This document shows positions 16,945 through 25,671 of a DNA stretch of 50,874 nucleotides, one piece after another. The position numbers were made by a program, and so were the translations under genes. The stretch covers positions 1 through 50,874 of the forward strand of contig JAZUOT010000015.1 in assembly GCA_045604805.1 (NCBI GenBank), written 5' to 3'. This DNA is from JAZUOT01 sp045604805. GTDB taxonomy: Bacteria; Bacillota; Clostridia; Oscillospirales; Acutalibacteraceae. Position 1 is the first letter of the stretch; each line of letters starts with the position of its first letter. The notes beneath the pieces are model-generated. The model saw only the letters and a list, made by a program, of their open reading frames with translations, made no database searches and had not been told where the DNA came from.

Positions 16945-17907
16945 ATGCTTTCTGTAAATATAAAAGAGACCGCTACTCTTTTAAGAAATAATGATGATTT
17001 TGTAGTGCTTTGTCATAAGTCTCCAGATGGAGATACGTTGGGTTCTGCTTTTGCTCTTTGTTTAGCTCTGGAAAATATGGGCAAAAAAGTAAAGCTTGCA
17101 CCATTATCGTCTGTTCCATCGAAGCTGGAACAGTTGGTATATACTAGTAAAAATGAAAATTTTGACGAGAGTTTTGTTATAAGCGTTGATGTAGCGGATA
17201 TTTGTATGCTTGATAAAGATTGCGATAAATATAAGGGAAATGTTTTTTTGTGTATAGATCATCATATTTCTAATTCGTCTTACGCACAAAATTTACTTTT
17301 AGATGAAAATGCCAGTGCTACCTGTGAAATAATGTTTGATTTATTGCAGGAGCTTGATGTAAAGATAAATTTGCAAATGGCAAATGCCTTATATACTGGT
17401 ATGTGCACTGACACCGGCTGTTTTAAATACTCTAATGTTACACCAAAAACATTTCGTACCGCGGCAAAACTTATAGAATTTGGTGCAGAACATGCCAAAA
17501 TAAACAGAATAATGTTTGACACTAAGTCCTATGCCCGGCTTAAATTGGAATCAGCTGTTGTTTCGAATATGCAGAGTTTTTTTGAGGATAAGTGCAAGCT
17601 TACCTATATAAATTTAGATACGATAAGTTCTGCAAATGCACAGGAGGACGATATAGACGGCCTTTCTTCTATACCCAGACAGGTTGAAGGCACCTTAGTC
17701 GGTGTTTTTTTGAGGGAAAAAGAAGATATTTATAAAGTTTCTGTCAGAACGTCTGGTGAAGTAGACGCAAGTGAAATATGTAAAAGATTAAGCGGAGGAG
17801 GACATATTTGTGCTGCTGGTTGCGAACTACCGAAAGATTTTAATAAAGCAAAAAATATGATTCTAGACGCTGTAAAAGAAGAGTTGAAAAACGGAAAGTC
17901 GATTTAA
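16945..17907 (+). CDS. nrnA: DHH-family oligoribonuclease / PAP phosphatase NrnA
   Basis: A 320-residue bifunctional phosphoesterase that degrades short oligoribonucleotides (nanoRNA) and dephosphorylates 3'-phosphoadenosine 5'-phosphate. Metal ligands lie in HKSPDGDTLGSA, SVDVAD and DHHISN of the DHH domain. The C-terminal DHHA1 domain carries SGGGHICAAGCEL. It lies between rbfA and truB, the usual Firmicute order. Its stop overlaps the truB start (TAATG). Confidence 0.94.
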   Translation: MLSVNIKETATLLRNNDDFVVLCHKSPDGDTLGSAFALCLALENMGKKVKLAPLSSVPSKLEQLVYTSKNENFDESFVISVDVADICMLDKDCDKYKGNVFLCIDHHISNSSYAQNLLLDENASATCEIMFDLLQELDVKINLQMANALYTGMCTDTGCFKYSNVTPKTFRTAAKLIEFGAEHAKINRIMFDTKSYARLKLESAVVSNMQSFFEDKCKLTYINLDTISSANAQEDDIDGLSSIPRQVEGTLVGVFLREKEDIYKVSVRTSGEVDASEICKRLSGGGHICAAGCELPKDFNKAKNMILDAVKEELKNGKSI

Positions 17908-18824
17908 TGAATGGAATAATAATAATAAACAAAACTGAAGGTTTTACTTCTTTTGACGTTGTGCATAAAGTTAGAAAAATTTTATCAATAAAAAAAGTCG
18001 GTCATACAGGAACCTTGGACCCTATGGCTGTCGGAGTTTTACCTATTATGCTTGGCAGAGCTACAAAAGTTTTAGATATACTCCCGGATAATGACAAACA
18101 ATATGTTGCTGGATTGAAGCTGGGAATTACTACTGATACGCTGGATATAACAGGTAAAGTGTTAGATGAAAGAGAAAGTAATATAAATTGTGAAAAGTTT
18201 AAAAGTATACTTTCGAAATTTGTTGGAGATATAGAGCAATTTCCGCCGATGTATTCGGCTATAAAAAAAGATGGCAGACGTCTTTATGAATTAGCGAGGA
18301 AAGGCAAGGAAATAGATAGGGAAGCTAGGAAGATACATATAGAAAAGTTAGAGCTTATTAGCTTTAATGAAAAATTACAAGAAGCTGAAATTTTAGTTGA
18401 TTGTTCAAAAGGTACATATGTGCGCTCTCTCTGCGATGATATAGGAAAAATTCTTGGATGCGGTGCTTGTATGAGCGCTTTGCTAAGAACCAAAGCTTGT
18501 GGATTTAGTTTAGAAGATAGTATAACTCTGGAAGAGTTAGAAGAGTCAAAAATTAGAAATAAAATAAGTGAAAAAATAATTAATATTGATAGTTTATTTA
18601 TCTGCTATAAAAGAATAAATATAACGGCTAAGCAGAGTATTAGATTTAAAAATGGAAACTTCATATCAGCTTCCAGGGTTTTTGATTTAAAGAATATTAG
18701 TTATGCAGATGGGGAAATATTTAGGATTTACTCAGATGAGAATGTGTTTTTAGGATTAGCTAAATTATCAAAAGAAAATGACAAGCTTACCATATTTAAA
18801 TTACTCTATGACACTGCAATATGA
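17907..18824 (+). CDS. truB: tRNA pseudouridine(55) synthase TruB
   Basis: Isomerises U55 in the T-loop of tRNAs. The 305-residue protein has motif II GHTGTLDPMAVGVLP with the catalytic Asp, then FPPMYSAIKKDGRRLYELARKG, and motif III SKGTYVRSLCDDIG. The C-terminal PUA-like extension is divergent. The ATG overlaps the stop of nrnA, so it is translationally coupled. Confidence 0.95.
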   Translation: MNGIIIINKTEGFTSFDVVHKVRKILSIKKVGHTGTLDPMAVGVLPIMLGRATKVLDILPDNDKQYVAGLKLGITTDTLDITGKVLDERESNINCEKFKSILSKFVGDIEQFPPMYSAIKKDGRRLYELARKGKEIDREARKIHIEKLELISFNEKLQEAEILVDCSKGTYVRSLCDDIGKILGCGACMSALLRTKACGFSLEDSITLEELEESKIRNKISEKIINIDSLFICYKRINITAKQSIRFKNGNFISASRVFDLKNISYADGEIFRIYSDENVFLGLAKLSKENDKLTIFKLLYDTAI

Positions 18825-18827
18825 AAT

Positions 18828-19775
18828 TTGGTGTTAAGGATGCAAATATTAAATGTAGATGCGTTGCCGCTAAAACAAAAAACAGCCGTTGTTTTGGGAT
18901 GTTTTGATGGTGTTCATAAAGGACACCAAAAATTAATACAAGCCTGTGTAGCTGAGAGCACAAATGCTCTTGTTCCTGTTATGTTTACTTTCAAAGAAAA
19001 TCCTGTCAAAAATCTCAAAGAGAAAATATCTTCTGCTCAGATAATCTCACAAAAACAGAAATTAGAAATAAGTAAAAAAATGGGAATAAAATACTTATAT
19101 CAATCTAATTTTGCAGATGTCAGGAATTTCAGCGCAAAAGAATTTGTAGAACACATACTTAAAAATAATTTAAATGCACAAAAAGTTTTTTGTGGTTTTA
19201 ATTTTCGTTTTGCAAAAGAGGCTAGTGCCAATAGTAAAGATTTATTGAGCTTATGTGACAAAGTAGGTATAGAAGTTAAAATTCTGGATGCAATTTGCTA
19301 TGAAAATGAAATAATAAGCTCGACTTTAATTAGAAAATACCTGGCTTGCGGAAATATAAAAAAAGTAAATGAATTGTTAGCTAGGCCGTACAGTATAGAT
19401 TTTATTGTAGAAAGCGGTAATAAGCTTGGCAGAACAATAGGAATTCCTACTATCAATCAAAGATATCCCGATGGTTTCCAACTTCCTTGTTTCGGTGTGT
19501 ATGCATCTTTTGTTGAACTTGGAGGTAAGTTGTATCATAGCCTTACTAATATTGGTCTTAAACCTACTGTTGGTTCAGAATATCCTTTAGCAGAAACATG
19601 GGTTCCAGAACATGATTTAGGAAATTTATATGGGCATTCTGTAAAAGTAAATTTGATAGATTTTATACGCCCAGAAAAAAAGTTCAAAAATTTGGATGAA
19701 CTGTGCACTGCGGTATTCGATGATGCTAAGAAAGCTAGGGAGATAGTTGAAAGATATAATTTTTTGAGTAATTAA
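18828..19775 (+). CDS. ribF: Bifunctional riboflavin kinase / FAD synthetase
   Basis: Makes FMN and then FAD from riboflavin. The N-terminal nucleotidyltransferase domain shows GCFDGVHKGHQKLI and ISSTLIRKYLACGNI. The C-terminal riboflavin kinase domain has GRTIGIPTINQ, then GVYASF, TNIGLKPTV and the catalytic-region ETWVPEHD. The length of about 315 residues is standard. The start is uncertain. TTG 18828 follows the truB stop by three bases, while ATG 18840 (MQILNVDALPLK) has AAGGA immediately before it, which is too close for ideal initiation. Confidence 0.94.
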   Translation: MVLRMQILNVDALPLKQKTAVVLGCFDGVHKGHQKLIQACVAESTNALVPVMFTFKENPVKNLKEKISSAQIISQKQKLEISKKMGIKYLYQSNFADVRNFSAKEFVEHILKNNLNAQKVFCGFNFRFAKEASANSKDLLSLCDKVGIEVKILDAICYENEIISSTLIRKYLACGNIKKVNELLARPYSIDFIVESGNKLGRTIGIPTINQRYPDGFQLPCFGVYASFVELGGKLYHSLTNIGLKPTVGSEYPLAETWVPEHDLGNLYGHSVKVNLIDFIRPEKKFKNLDELCTAVFDDAKKAREIVERYNFLSN

Positions 19776-19808
19776 AATATAGATTCTATACTTGAATGGT
19801 GGATTTTT

Positions 19809-20417
19809 ATGAATATTTTATTTGTAAATGCTTGTGTTAGACCCACTTCGAGAACTTATAAAATTGCAGAATATTTTCTGAATAAAATACAGGAAAATAA
19901 AAATGTGAGAGTAAAACAGATTGATATCGAAAAAGAAAAGCTCATGCCATTGAGTAATGAGGATTTAATAAAAAGAGATATCTACTCTGAGCGACATGAT
20001 TTTAGCGATTCAATGTTCAAATATGCTATTGATTTTTCAAAGGCAGATTTTGTAGTTGTCGCTGCTCCTTATTGGGATTTGTCTTTTCCCGCTAGTTTAA
20101 AGTTGTTTTTTGAGCATATAAATGTTTCGGGATTGACTTTTAAATACGAAAATGGCCTACCTAAACCATTGTGCAAGGCTGAAAAACTTGTGTATATAAC
20201 AACTTCTGGCGGACCAATATTGTCTGAAGATTATGGTTATGGATATGTGAAGGCCTTATGCAATACTTTCTATGGAATAGAAAAAACAGTCTGTATAAAA
20301 GCCGAAAATTTGGATATTATTGGTGCGGATGTTGATGCTATAATAAATAAAACTTTTGAAAAGATAGATAATCTTGTATGTGAAAAATCAATACAAGAAA
20401 AAAATATAATAATATAA
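19809..20417 (+). CDS. NAD(P)H-dependent oxidoreductase, flavodoxin-like fold (AcpD/AzoR type)
   Basis: A 202-residue FMN-binding reductase of the flavodoxin_2/AzoR family. It has an N-terminal phosphate-binding loop (FVNACVRPTSRTYKIAEYF), the active-site region APYWDLSFPASLKLFFEHI, and TTSGG around residue 137 that cradles the isoalloxazine. The natural substrate is not predictable; quinones or azo compounds are typical in vitro. It is the last gene of the ribF-containing unit and is followed by a strong terminator. Proximity to ribF (flavin supply) is suggestive but may be coincidence. Confidence 0.87.
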   Translation: MNILFVNACVRPTSRTYKIAEYFLNKIQENKNVRVKQIDIEKEKLMPLSNEDLIKRDIYSERHDFSDSMFKYAIDFSKADFVVVAAPYWDLSFPASLKLFFEHINVSGLTFKYENGLPKPLCKAEKLVYITTSGGPILSEDYGYGYVKALCNTFYGIEKTVCIKAENLDIIGADVDAIINKTFEKIDNLVCEKSIQEKNIII

Positions 20418-20471
20418 TTATATAATTATATATAATCTTATTCTCCTTACTTTCACAGCAAACGCATGAAG

Positions 20472-20502
20472 GCTCTCACACAAAACAGTGTGAGAGCTTT
20501 TT
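20472..20502 (+). terminator. Strong Rho-independent terminator
   Basis: GCTCTCACAC (20472-20481) and GTGTGAGAGC (20488-20497) form a perfect 10-pair stem with a six-base loop, followed by TTTTT. It ends the long rimP-to-reductase transcription unit. Confidence 0.95.
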
Positions 20503-20549
20503 ACAATCTCTAAACTTCTAGCAAGTTTTTTCTTAATTGGCATACATTA

Positions 20550-20578
20550 TTGACAAACGCTTTGGGAAAATATACAAT
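20550..20578 (+). promoter_or_regulatory. GGL2 promoter
   Basis: TTGACA (20550-20555), 17-base spacer, TACAAT (20573-20578). The bases after the -35 (AACGCTTTGGG) resemble those of the GGL1 promoter (AACACTGGGGG). This suggests the two promoters share ancestry, with a short G run here and a long one there. Confidence 0.75.
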
Positions 20579-20645
20579 GAAAAATGATATTATTGTTCGT
20601 AGATGAATAGTAATCTTTTTTTATTATTATGGAGTTTTTTTGACA

Positions 20646-23270
20646 ATGGAAAGACTAGATGTAAGGGGAATACTCAGCGATAAAAGCATAATATGCCTAT
20701 TAAAGGAAAGTCGAGATTTAATAGAAGCGAGGCAAAATTTAAAAACAGCTGGTTTTTTCCACATCAACGATGAAAAACTCGAGGAAGTACGCAGAAAATA
20801 TTTAAATCCGCAACACTCACCGAAAGATCATGATTTAAGTTTACAAGAACTTGATGAAGTTTCTGGGGGGGTTAAACTTATGCCTAAACATGAAAATACG
20901 GAACATGTATTGATCGACAATGTGGTCAATGACGGATCGGAATTGCGTAGCGAATTCGACAGATTAGAAATTAATGTTACCGATTATGCCCCTCAAGAAT
21001 TAGAAGGCACATTTAACTTATTAAACGAACAATTTGGTATGAGTTTACGTCAGGAAAACTGGGATACCATGTCAGAAGAAGAACGTAGTCTAGTAGTGTG
21101 TACTTATGAAGCACGCAAACTGATGGAGACAGAACAGTATGAACTTAATTTTAATTGCGGTAGTAACCATGAAAAATTAGCAGCAGAATTAGGACTTTTT
21201 AAGACAAGTCAAATGTTTCCTGACAAACCAATAGAAACAGATATGGATTCTAATGCTCTACGTTGGGAATTACACAAGCAAGCAGCTAATGCACGGGATT
21301 ACAACGGATTGGACATACGTTGTGAGTCAGGAAAAGTTCTAGCCGATGCGCTTTTACAAAATAAAAATATTAGTATCGATAAAATAGAAGAAGTAATGGA
21401 AATTATAGGTAATGAAATTGTTAATGAAAAAGAAAAAGTAAAGATAGAAGTTTACAAAGCAATAGATGATAGAATGGATAGTTTTAAACGAGTTTCATAT
21501 AAAAAAGAAGTACAACCAGACTACGACAATATTAAAAGAGCTCAAAAAGCACCATTTGCCGGCATAGTCAGCGAAATTGACTCAACAGAACATCGCTTCG
21601 TCATAGGATTAGAGAGAGTTAAAGATATAAAAACAGCAAGGAAGCTGATGGTCAGCTGTTGGGGCGATTATATGACAGCCGAAGAAAAAAGTCAATTGGA
21701 CAAAGGCGAAATGGACAATGTTATTATGTCTCATCTTAATTTAGATAATTATAGCGAAATAATTCACAACTATAAACTCACTGCAATAAGTGGATTTATG
21801 GATGGCAGATATTCTAGCACATGTAAGTTGTTCGGGTTCGGAGATGAGGAAAGAAAAAATTTAAATGAACAAATAACTAAAGAAGTATGTAAAAACGCAT
21901 CTGAAAAAATGCATGATGATATTGGTATTGATATTGATATTGATATACGAGAAAAAACAAAACAACTGGTATCTGACGTATTGGTTAAATTTGATGATAC
22001 AGCAATCAAAAGAGCAAAACGATCGGTATCTAAGGATAAAGTTAATAGTTTTTCTGATTTTTTCAAATTATTTCAATCGAAGGTTGAAACAAAAGTAGGC
22101 GGGAGTCTCGATATTGGAAAAGGAGCTCAGGTTACTATATTCCCCAATGGAGGTTATCATATAAACCTTTGTAAAGTACTTGATGATATAGGTATGGGAG
22201 AAGTAGAACAACGTAATGATTTTATTGACTGGCTTATAGGAGATAGTGAAATTGCCTCTACTTATTATGGCCAGTTATTAGTGCGAGAAGCAATAATGCT
22301 AAAGTTAGCTTATAGTCCTAGTATAAAATATACAGAATTATCAGAATCGATATGGACATCGAATACATGGAGAAAGATGTATTCCCAAAAAACAGGAATT
22401 TCTTATTCTAGTTGGTTCGACGGAGATATTTTTAATGAACTGACAAATAGACATCCGGAGTTGTTTCCCCTTGATTTGCTTTCTGGAGTTGAAGTAGGCC
22501 TTAATTTCCATATGTCAATTATGGTGTTCGAGTATTTTTGTGAAGGGTTTGGGTTCATCGGTAATAAAGAAAAACAAGAAGAAGTGCTAGAAAAATACTT
22601 TGAATATTTTTCAAACAAATATGCTGCTTCTCTTACTACTTGTAATATATCAGAGATTATAAACATATCTGATTCTTTATATAAAGGGTTTGGGAACGTC
22701 GATAATAAAGAAAAACAAGAAGAAGTGCTAGAAAAATTATTTGAATGTTTTTTAAACAAATATGCTGCTTCTCCTACTACTTGTAATATATCAGAGATGA
22801 GAGAAATGTCTGATTACTTATGTGAACGGTTTAGGGACGTCGGTAATAAAGAAAGACAAGAAGAAGTGATAGAAAAATCCTTTGAATGTTTTTTAAACAA
22901 ATATGCTGCTTCTCCTACTACTTGTAATATATCAGAGATGAGAGAAATATCTGATTACTTATGTGAACGGTTTAAGAAGGTCGGCGATCAAGAAAAACAA
23001 AAAGAAGTGCTAGAAAAATCCTTTGAATATTTTTTAAAGAAATGTGCTTTTTATCGTACTATGAGTGGTGTAAGTGTAGAAGAGATGAGAGAAATGTCTG
23101 ATTATTTATGTAAAGGGTTTGGGGAGATCGGTGATCGAAAAAAAGAAGAAGCAGTGGATATATGTTTTTGGGAAATGTATGGACAACGGCTTGGAGAAAA
23201 AAAGAAAGATCTACGTTTTTGGGAAAGTTATGGACAACGGCTTGGAATAATAAAGAAAAATGATGAATAA
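20646..23270 (+). CDS. GGL2: large protein with double-glycine leader and 47-residue repeats
   Basis: ATG 20646 lies ten bases after GGAG; the TTG at 20640 has no suitable spacing. The product is 874 residues. Residues 1-75 are the shared leader: KESRDLIEARQNLKTAGF, then NDEKLEEVRRKYL, then LSLQELDEVSGG with Gly-Gly at 74-75. The two glycine codons are part of a G7 run (20865-20871). The body is charged, soluble-looking and matches no family I know. A short Asp-Ile repeat (GIDIDIDI) sits near residue 425. Residues 634-835 contain four full and one partial copy of a helical 47-residue repeat (CNISEMREMSDYLC core). No Sec signal and no clear membrane segment. Likely exported after leader cleavage (inference); function unknown. 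Confidence 0.75.
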   Translation: MERLDVRGILSDKSIICLLKESRDLIEARQNLKTAGFFHINDEKLEEVRRKYLNPQHSPKDHDLSLQELDEVSGGVKLMPKHENTEHVLIDNVVNDGSELRSEFDRLEINVTDYAPQELEGTFNLLNEQFGMSLRQENWDTMSEEERSLVVCTYEARKLMETEQYELNFNCGSNHEKLAAELGLFKTSQMFPDKPIETDMDSNALRWELHKQAANARDYNGLDIRCESGKVLADALLQNKNISIDKIEEVMEIIGNEIVNEKEKVKIEVYKAIDDRMDSFKRVSYKKEVQPDYDNIKRAQKAPFAGIVSEIDSTEHRFVIGLERVKDIKTARKLMVSCWGDYMTAEEKSQLDKGEMDNVIMSHLNLDNYSEIIHNYKLTAISGFMDGRYSSTCKLFGFGDEERKNLNEQITKEVCKNASEKMHDDIGIDIDIDIREKTKQLVSDVLVKFDDTAIKRAKRSVSKDKVNSFSDFFKLFQSKVETKVGGSLDIGKGAQVTIFPNGGYHINLCKVLDDIGMGEVEQRNDFIDWLIGDSEIASTYYGQLLVREAIMLKLAYSPSIKYTELSESIWTSNTWRKMYSQKTGISYSSWFDGDIFNELTNRHPELFPLDLLSGVEVGLNFHMSIMVFEYFCEGFGFIGNKEKQEEVLEKYFEYFSNKYAASLTTCNISEIINISDSLYKGFGNVDNKEKQEEVLEKLFECFLNKYAASPTTCNISEMREMSDYLCERFRDVGNKERQEEVIEKSFECFLNKYAASPTTCNISEMREISDYLCERFKKVGDQEKQKEVLEKSFEYFLKKCAFYRTMSGVSVEEMREMSDYLCKGFGEIGDRKKEEAVDICFWEMYGQRLGEKKKDLRFWESYGQRLGIIKKNDE
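22545..23150 (+). repeat. 141-base tandem repeats inside GGL2
   Basis: Units begin at 22545, 22686, 22827 and 22968 (exactly 141 bases apart), with a diverged fifth at 23115 (147 bases on). Internal copies 2-4 are nearly identical over long stretches (for example the bases encoding NKYAASPTTCNISEM), indicating recent duplication. The period is a multiple of three, so copy number can change without a frameshift. Confidence 0.9.
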
Positions 23271-23280
23271 ATAAAAAAGG

Positions 23281-23690
23281 GTCACCTCATAAACACACAT
23301 ATTTCCCCTCAAAAGGGTACAATTCACCTACTGACAGAGAGCATTCCGCAGCAAAAAAATCTATACCGAAACATGTTGTATACCAGACTAGTTTGGTGTT
23401 TCCACAAATGTTGTATCTATTATCGTGCCGGATTTTGTGATTATATTTTCATCCTCTAGCTTCTTTTCAAACAACTCAAATAATTCTTTCATTATGTTTG
23501 TTTGAGCTAACGTATCTTTATACAGCCATATTGTTTGTTTATGCGTCTGGTACTTGGTCGCTTATGCTTAGTCCCAAGAATCTCATGAAACTCATTCTGT
23601 CATTAATCTGAAATTCTGTTTGCTCGTCGCTCAGATTATATATTCTCTGCGATACTAATATCTTAAACATCATTATGAGGTGACCACTTG
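23281..23690 (-). pseudogene. Decayed IS5-family transposase fragment with terminal inverted repeats
   Basis: On the minus strand, fragments read MMFKILVSQRIYNLSDEQ, TEFQINDRMSFMRFLGLS and ISDQVPDA, then after a frameshift TIWLYKDTLAQ, KELFELFEKKLED and GTIIDTTFVETP, all characteristic of IS5-type transposases. The middle and DDE part are deleted. The sequence then jumps to the transposase 3' end (VYNMF region). The block is bounded by GGTCACCTCATAA (about 23281-23293) and its complement (about 23673-23685), like a deletion-derived miniature element. It converges on the end of GGL2. Confidence 0.75.
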
Positions 23691-23740
23691 ATTATGGGTG
23701 TGTTTATCAAGTGCACAGAGATTCATACATACAAAAAAAT

Positions 23741-23779
23741 AAGAAAGACTAATTAAGCAAAGCTTAGTTAGTCTTTCTT
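23741..23779 (-). terminator. Terminator of the hydrogenase operon
   Basis: AAGAAAGACTAA (23741-23752) pairs with TTAGTCTTTCTT (23768-23779), and the stem continues inward to an AAA loop. On the minus strand it is followed by a T-rich tract (complement of the A run at 23732-23739). Confidence 0.75.
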
Positions 23780-23786
23780 TCTACGA

Positions 23787-23814
23787 CAAAGTTAAATATA
23801 TATATTTAACTTTG
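23787..23814. repeat. 28-base perfect palindrome
   Basis: CAAAGTTAAATATA and its exact complement form an uninterrupted palindrome between the hydA stop and the terminator. It may add to termination or be a binding site. Confidence 0.6.
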
Positions 23815-23852
23815 AACAGTCCTAATACCACCCAGTGGTACACGAAGAATAG

Positions 23853-23884
23853 AGTGAGAGGGAGATTAGCTTTGACCTCTCACT
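23853..23884 (-). terminator. Hairpin directly after hydA
   Basis: AGTGAGAGG (23853-23861) pairs perfectly with CCTCTCACT (23876-23884). This is the first of three successive hairpins downstream of hydA on the minus strand; the T tract is weak. Confidence 0.55.
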
Positions 23885-23903
23885 TAGGAGTTTTCTTGTG
23901 ATA

Positions 23904-25652
23904 CTAATCCTTAAACTCTGAACTTCTATCGAAGTATTTAGTATGCAGGATTTTATGAGCTTTTTCGCTACCCCACTCACCCAGGTATTCATCGTATAAT
24001 TTTTTGACGAGAGGATTTTCATGAGATTTTCTTAAAGTATCTTTTTCATCGTCATCGTAGAGGGCTTTAGCTCTGAGTTCTTTTAGGTCAGTAAAGTTTC
24101 TCACAGAAAGTGGTTGAATAGGCTGGCCGCCGCCGTTTACGCAACCGCCGGGGCAGCACATGACTTCGATGAAGTGATAATCAGCGGTACCGTTTTTAAT
24201 TTTCTGCATAATTTCGTTAGCATTTTTAAGGCCACTGACGACAGCAGTTTTAACTTCCATACCGGCTATATTGTAAGTAGCTTCTTTGTAGCCTGCTGTA
24301 CCACGTACTGCTTTATACTCGACTTCTTCTAGTTTTTCACCGGTTAAAACATCAGCAGCAGTTCTAAGAGCAGCTTCCATAACACCGCCTGTAGCACCAA
24401 ATATTGTACCGGCACCGGTAGAAACACCCATAGCTTCGTCGAAATTTTCATCTGGAAGATTTGTAAAGTCGATATGAGCTCTTTTTATCATTTTTGCGAG
24501 TTCTCTAGTAGTGAGAGCAACGTCAACATCAGGATAACCTGAAGCATTTTCTTCTTTACGCTGAATTTCGAATTTTTTAGCAGTACAAGGCATAACTGAA
24601 ACACAGAAAATATCCTTAGGATCTATATTATGAGTCTCAGCGTACCAAGTTTTGATAAGAGCGCCTTGCATTTGCTGAGGAGATTTGCAGGTAGAAAGGT
24701 GAGAAGTATATTCAGGGTAATAAGACTCACAGAATTTTACCCAGCCAGGAGAACAAGAAGTTATCATAGGTAAAGTTCCACCGTTTTTGATTCTGCCAAG
24801 GAGCTCGTTTGCTTCTTCGACTATGGTCACATCAGCAGCAAAGTCAGTATCGAAAACTTTGTCAAAACCTAAACGTCTAAGAGCTGCAATCATTTTACCT
24901 TCTACATTAGTGCCAATAGGCATATCAAAGCATTCGCCGAGCGTAGCTCTTATGGAAGGAGCTGTATGAACTATGACAGTCTTGCTCGGGTCATTTAAGG
25001 CTTTCCAGACATCTTCTGTGCCATCTTTTTCAGTCAGAGCACCTGTTGGGCAGTTGACTATACATTGTCCACAAGAAACACAAGCAACATCGCCTAAGCT
25101 AAGCTCGAATGCGCTACCGATATGCACATCGAAACCTCTGTCATTTGCACCGATAACATCTACGTGCTGGTCACGACAAGCAGCCATACAGCGACGGCAT
25201 AATATACATTTGTTGTTGTTTCTCACAAGATGAAGAGTTGAGTCATCATAGTCGTAAGTTTTATATTCACCTGCGTATGGATTTTCTTTTTCTACGCCGT
25301 ACTCACTGCAGAGTTTTTGGAGTTCACAGTTACCGTTTCTTTCACAAGAAAGACAACTTTCATCATGTGTAGAAAGCATCAATTGCAAGGTTAATTTCTT
25401 TGCCTTCTGAACTCTTTCATTATTGGTATATATTTCCATACCTTCAGCGACAGGATGCACACAAGCTGTAACTAAAGTTCTAGCGCCCTTTACTTCGACT
25501 ACACAAATACGGCAAGCGCCTATTTCATTTACTTCTTTCATGTAGCAAAGAGTAGGAATATCTATACCGGCTTGTTTAGCTGCTTCTAGTATGGTCAAAC
25601 CTTTTTGAACGGAATAAGGTTTGTCATTTATTTTTATATTAACCATATCCAT
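23904..25652 (-). CDS. hydA: [FeFe]-hydrogenase catalytic subunit (HydA/HndD type)
   Basis: The 582-residue catalytic subunit of a multimeric NAD-linked [FeFe]-hydrogenase. Order: an N-terminal NuoG-like 2Fe-2S ferredoxin domain (CYMKEVNEIGACRIC); a His/Cys cluster region (SCLSCERNGNCELQKLC); two 4Fe-4S motifs (CILCRRCMAAC, CVSCGQCIVNCPTGAL); then the H-cluster domain with TSCSPGW near 300, MPCTAKK near 355 and CCPGGCVNGGG near 498. The last motif reads MCCPGGC where MACPGGC is commonest. The length matches HndD; the extra C-terminal 2Fe-2S domain of Thermotoga HydA is absent. It acts with the two upstream genes to evolve or take up H2. Maturation genes hydEFG are not in the window. Confidence 0.95.
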   Translation of the reverse strand: MDMVNIKINDKPYSVQKGLTILEAAKQAGIDIPTLCYMKEVNEIGACRICVVEVKGARTLVTACVHPVAEGMEIYTNNERVQKAKKLTLQLMLSTHDESCLSCERNGNCELQKLCSEYGVEKENPYAGEYKTYDYDDSTLHLVRNNNKCILCRRCMAACRDQHVDVIGANDRGFDVHIGSAFELSLGDVACVSCGQCIVNCPTGALTEKDGTEDVWKALNDPSKTVIVHTAPSIRATLGECFDMPIGTNVEGKMIAALRRLGFDKVFDTDFAADVTIVEEANELLGRIKNGGTLPMITSCSPGWVKFCESYYPEYTSHLSTCKSPQQMQGALIKTWYAETHNIDPKDIFCVSVMPCTAKKFEIQRKEENASGYPDVDVALTTRELAKMIKRAHIDFTNLPDENFDEAMGVSTGAGTIFGATGGVMEAALRTAADVLTGEKLEEVEYKAVRGTAGYKEATYNIAGMEVKTAVVSGLKNANEIMQKIKNGTADYHFIEVMCCPGGCVNGGGQPIQPLSVRNFTDLKELRAKALYDDDEKDTLRKSHENPLVKKLYDEYLGEWGSEKAHKILHTKYFDRSSEFKD

Positions 25653-25671
25653 TATTTGCTTCTTTCCTTTC

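Noticed and set aside
21917..21946. GATATT microsatellite in GGL2 as a contingency repeat
   Set aside because: It has only about four imperfect 6-base units, is in frame, and encodes a short Asp-Ile run. Length change would not shift the frame, and it is too short to stress.
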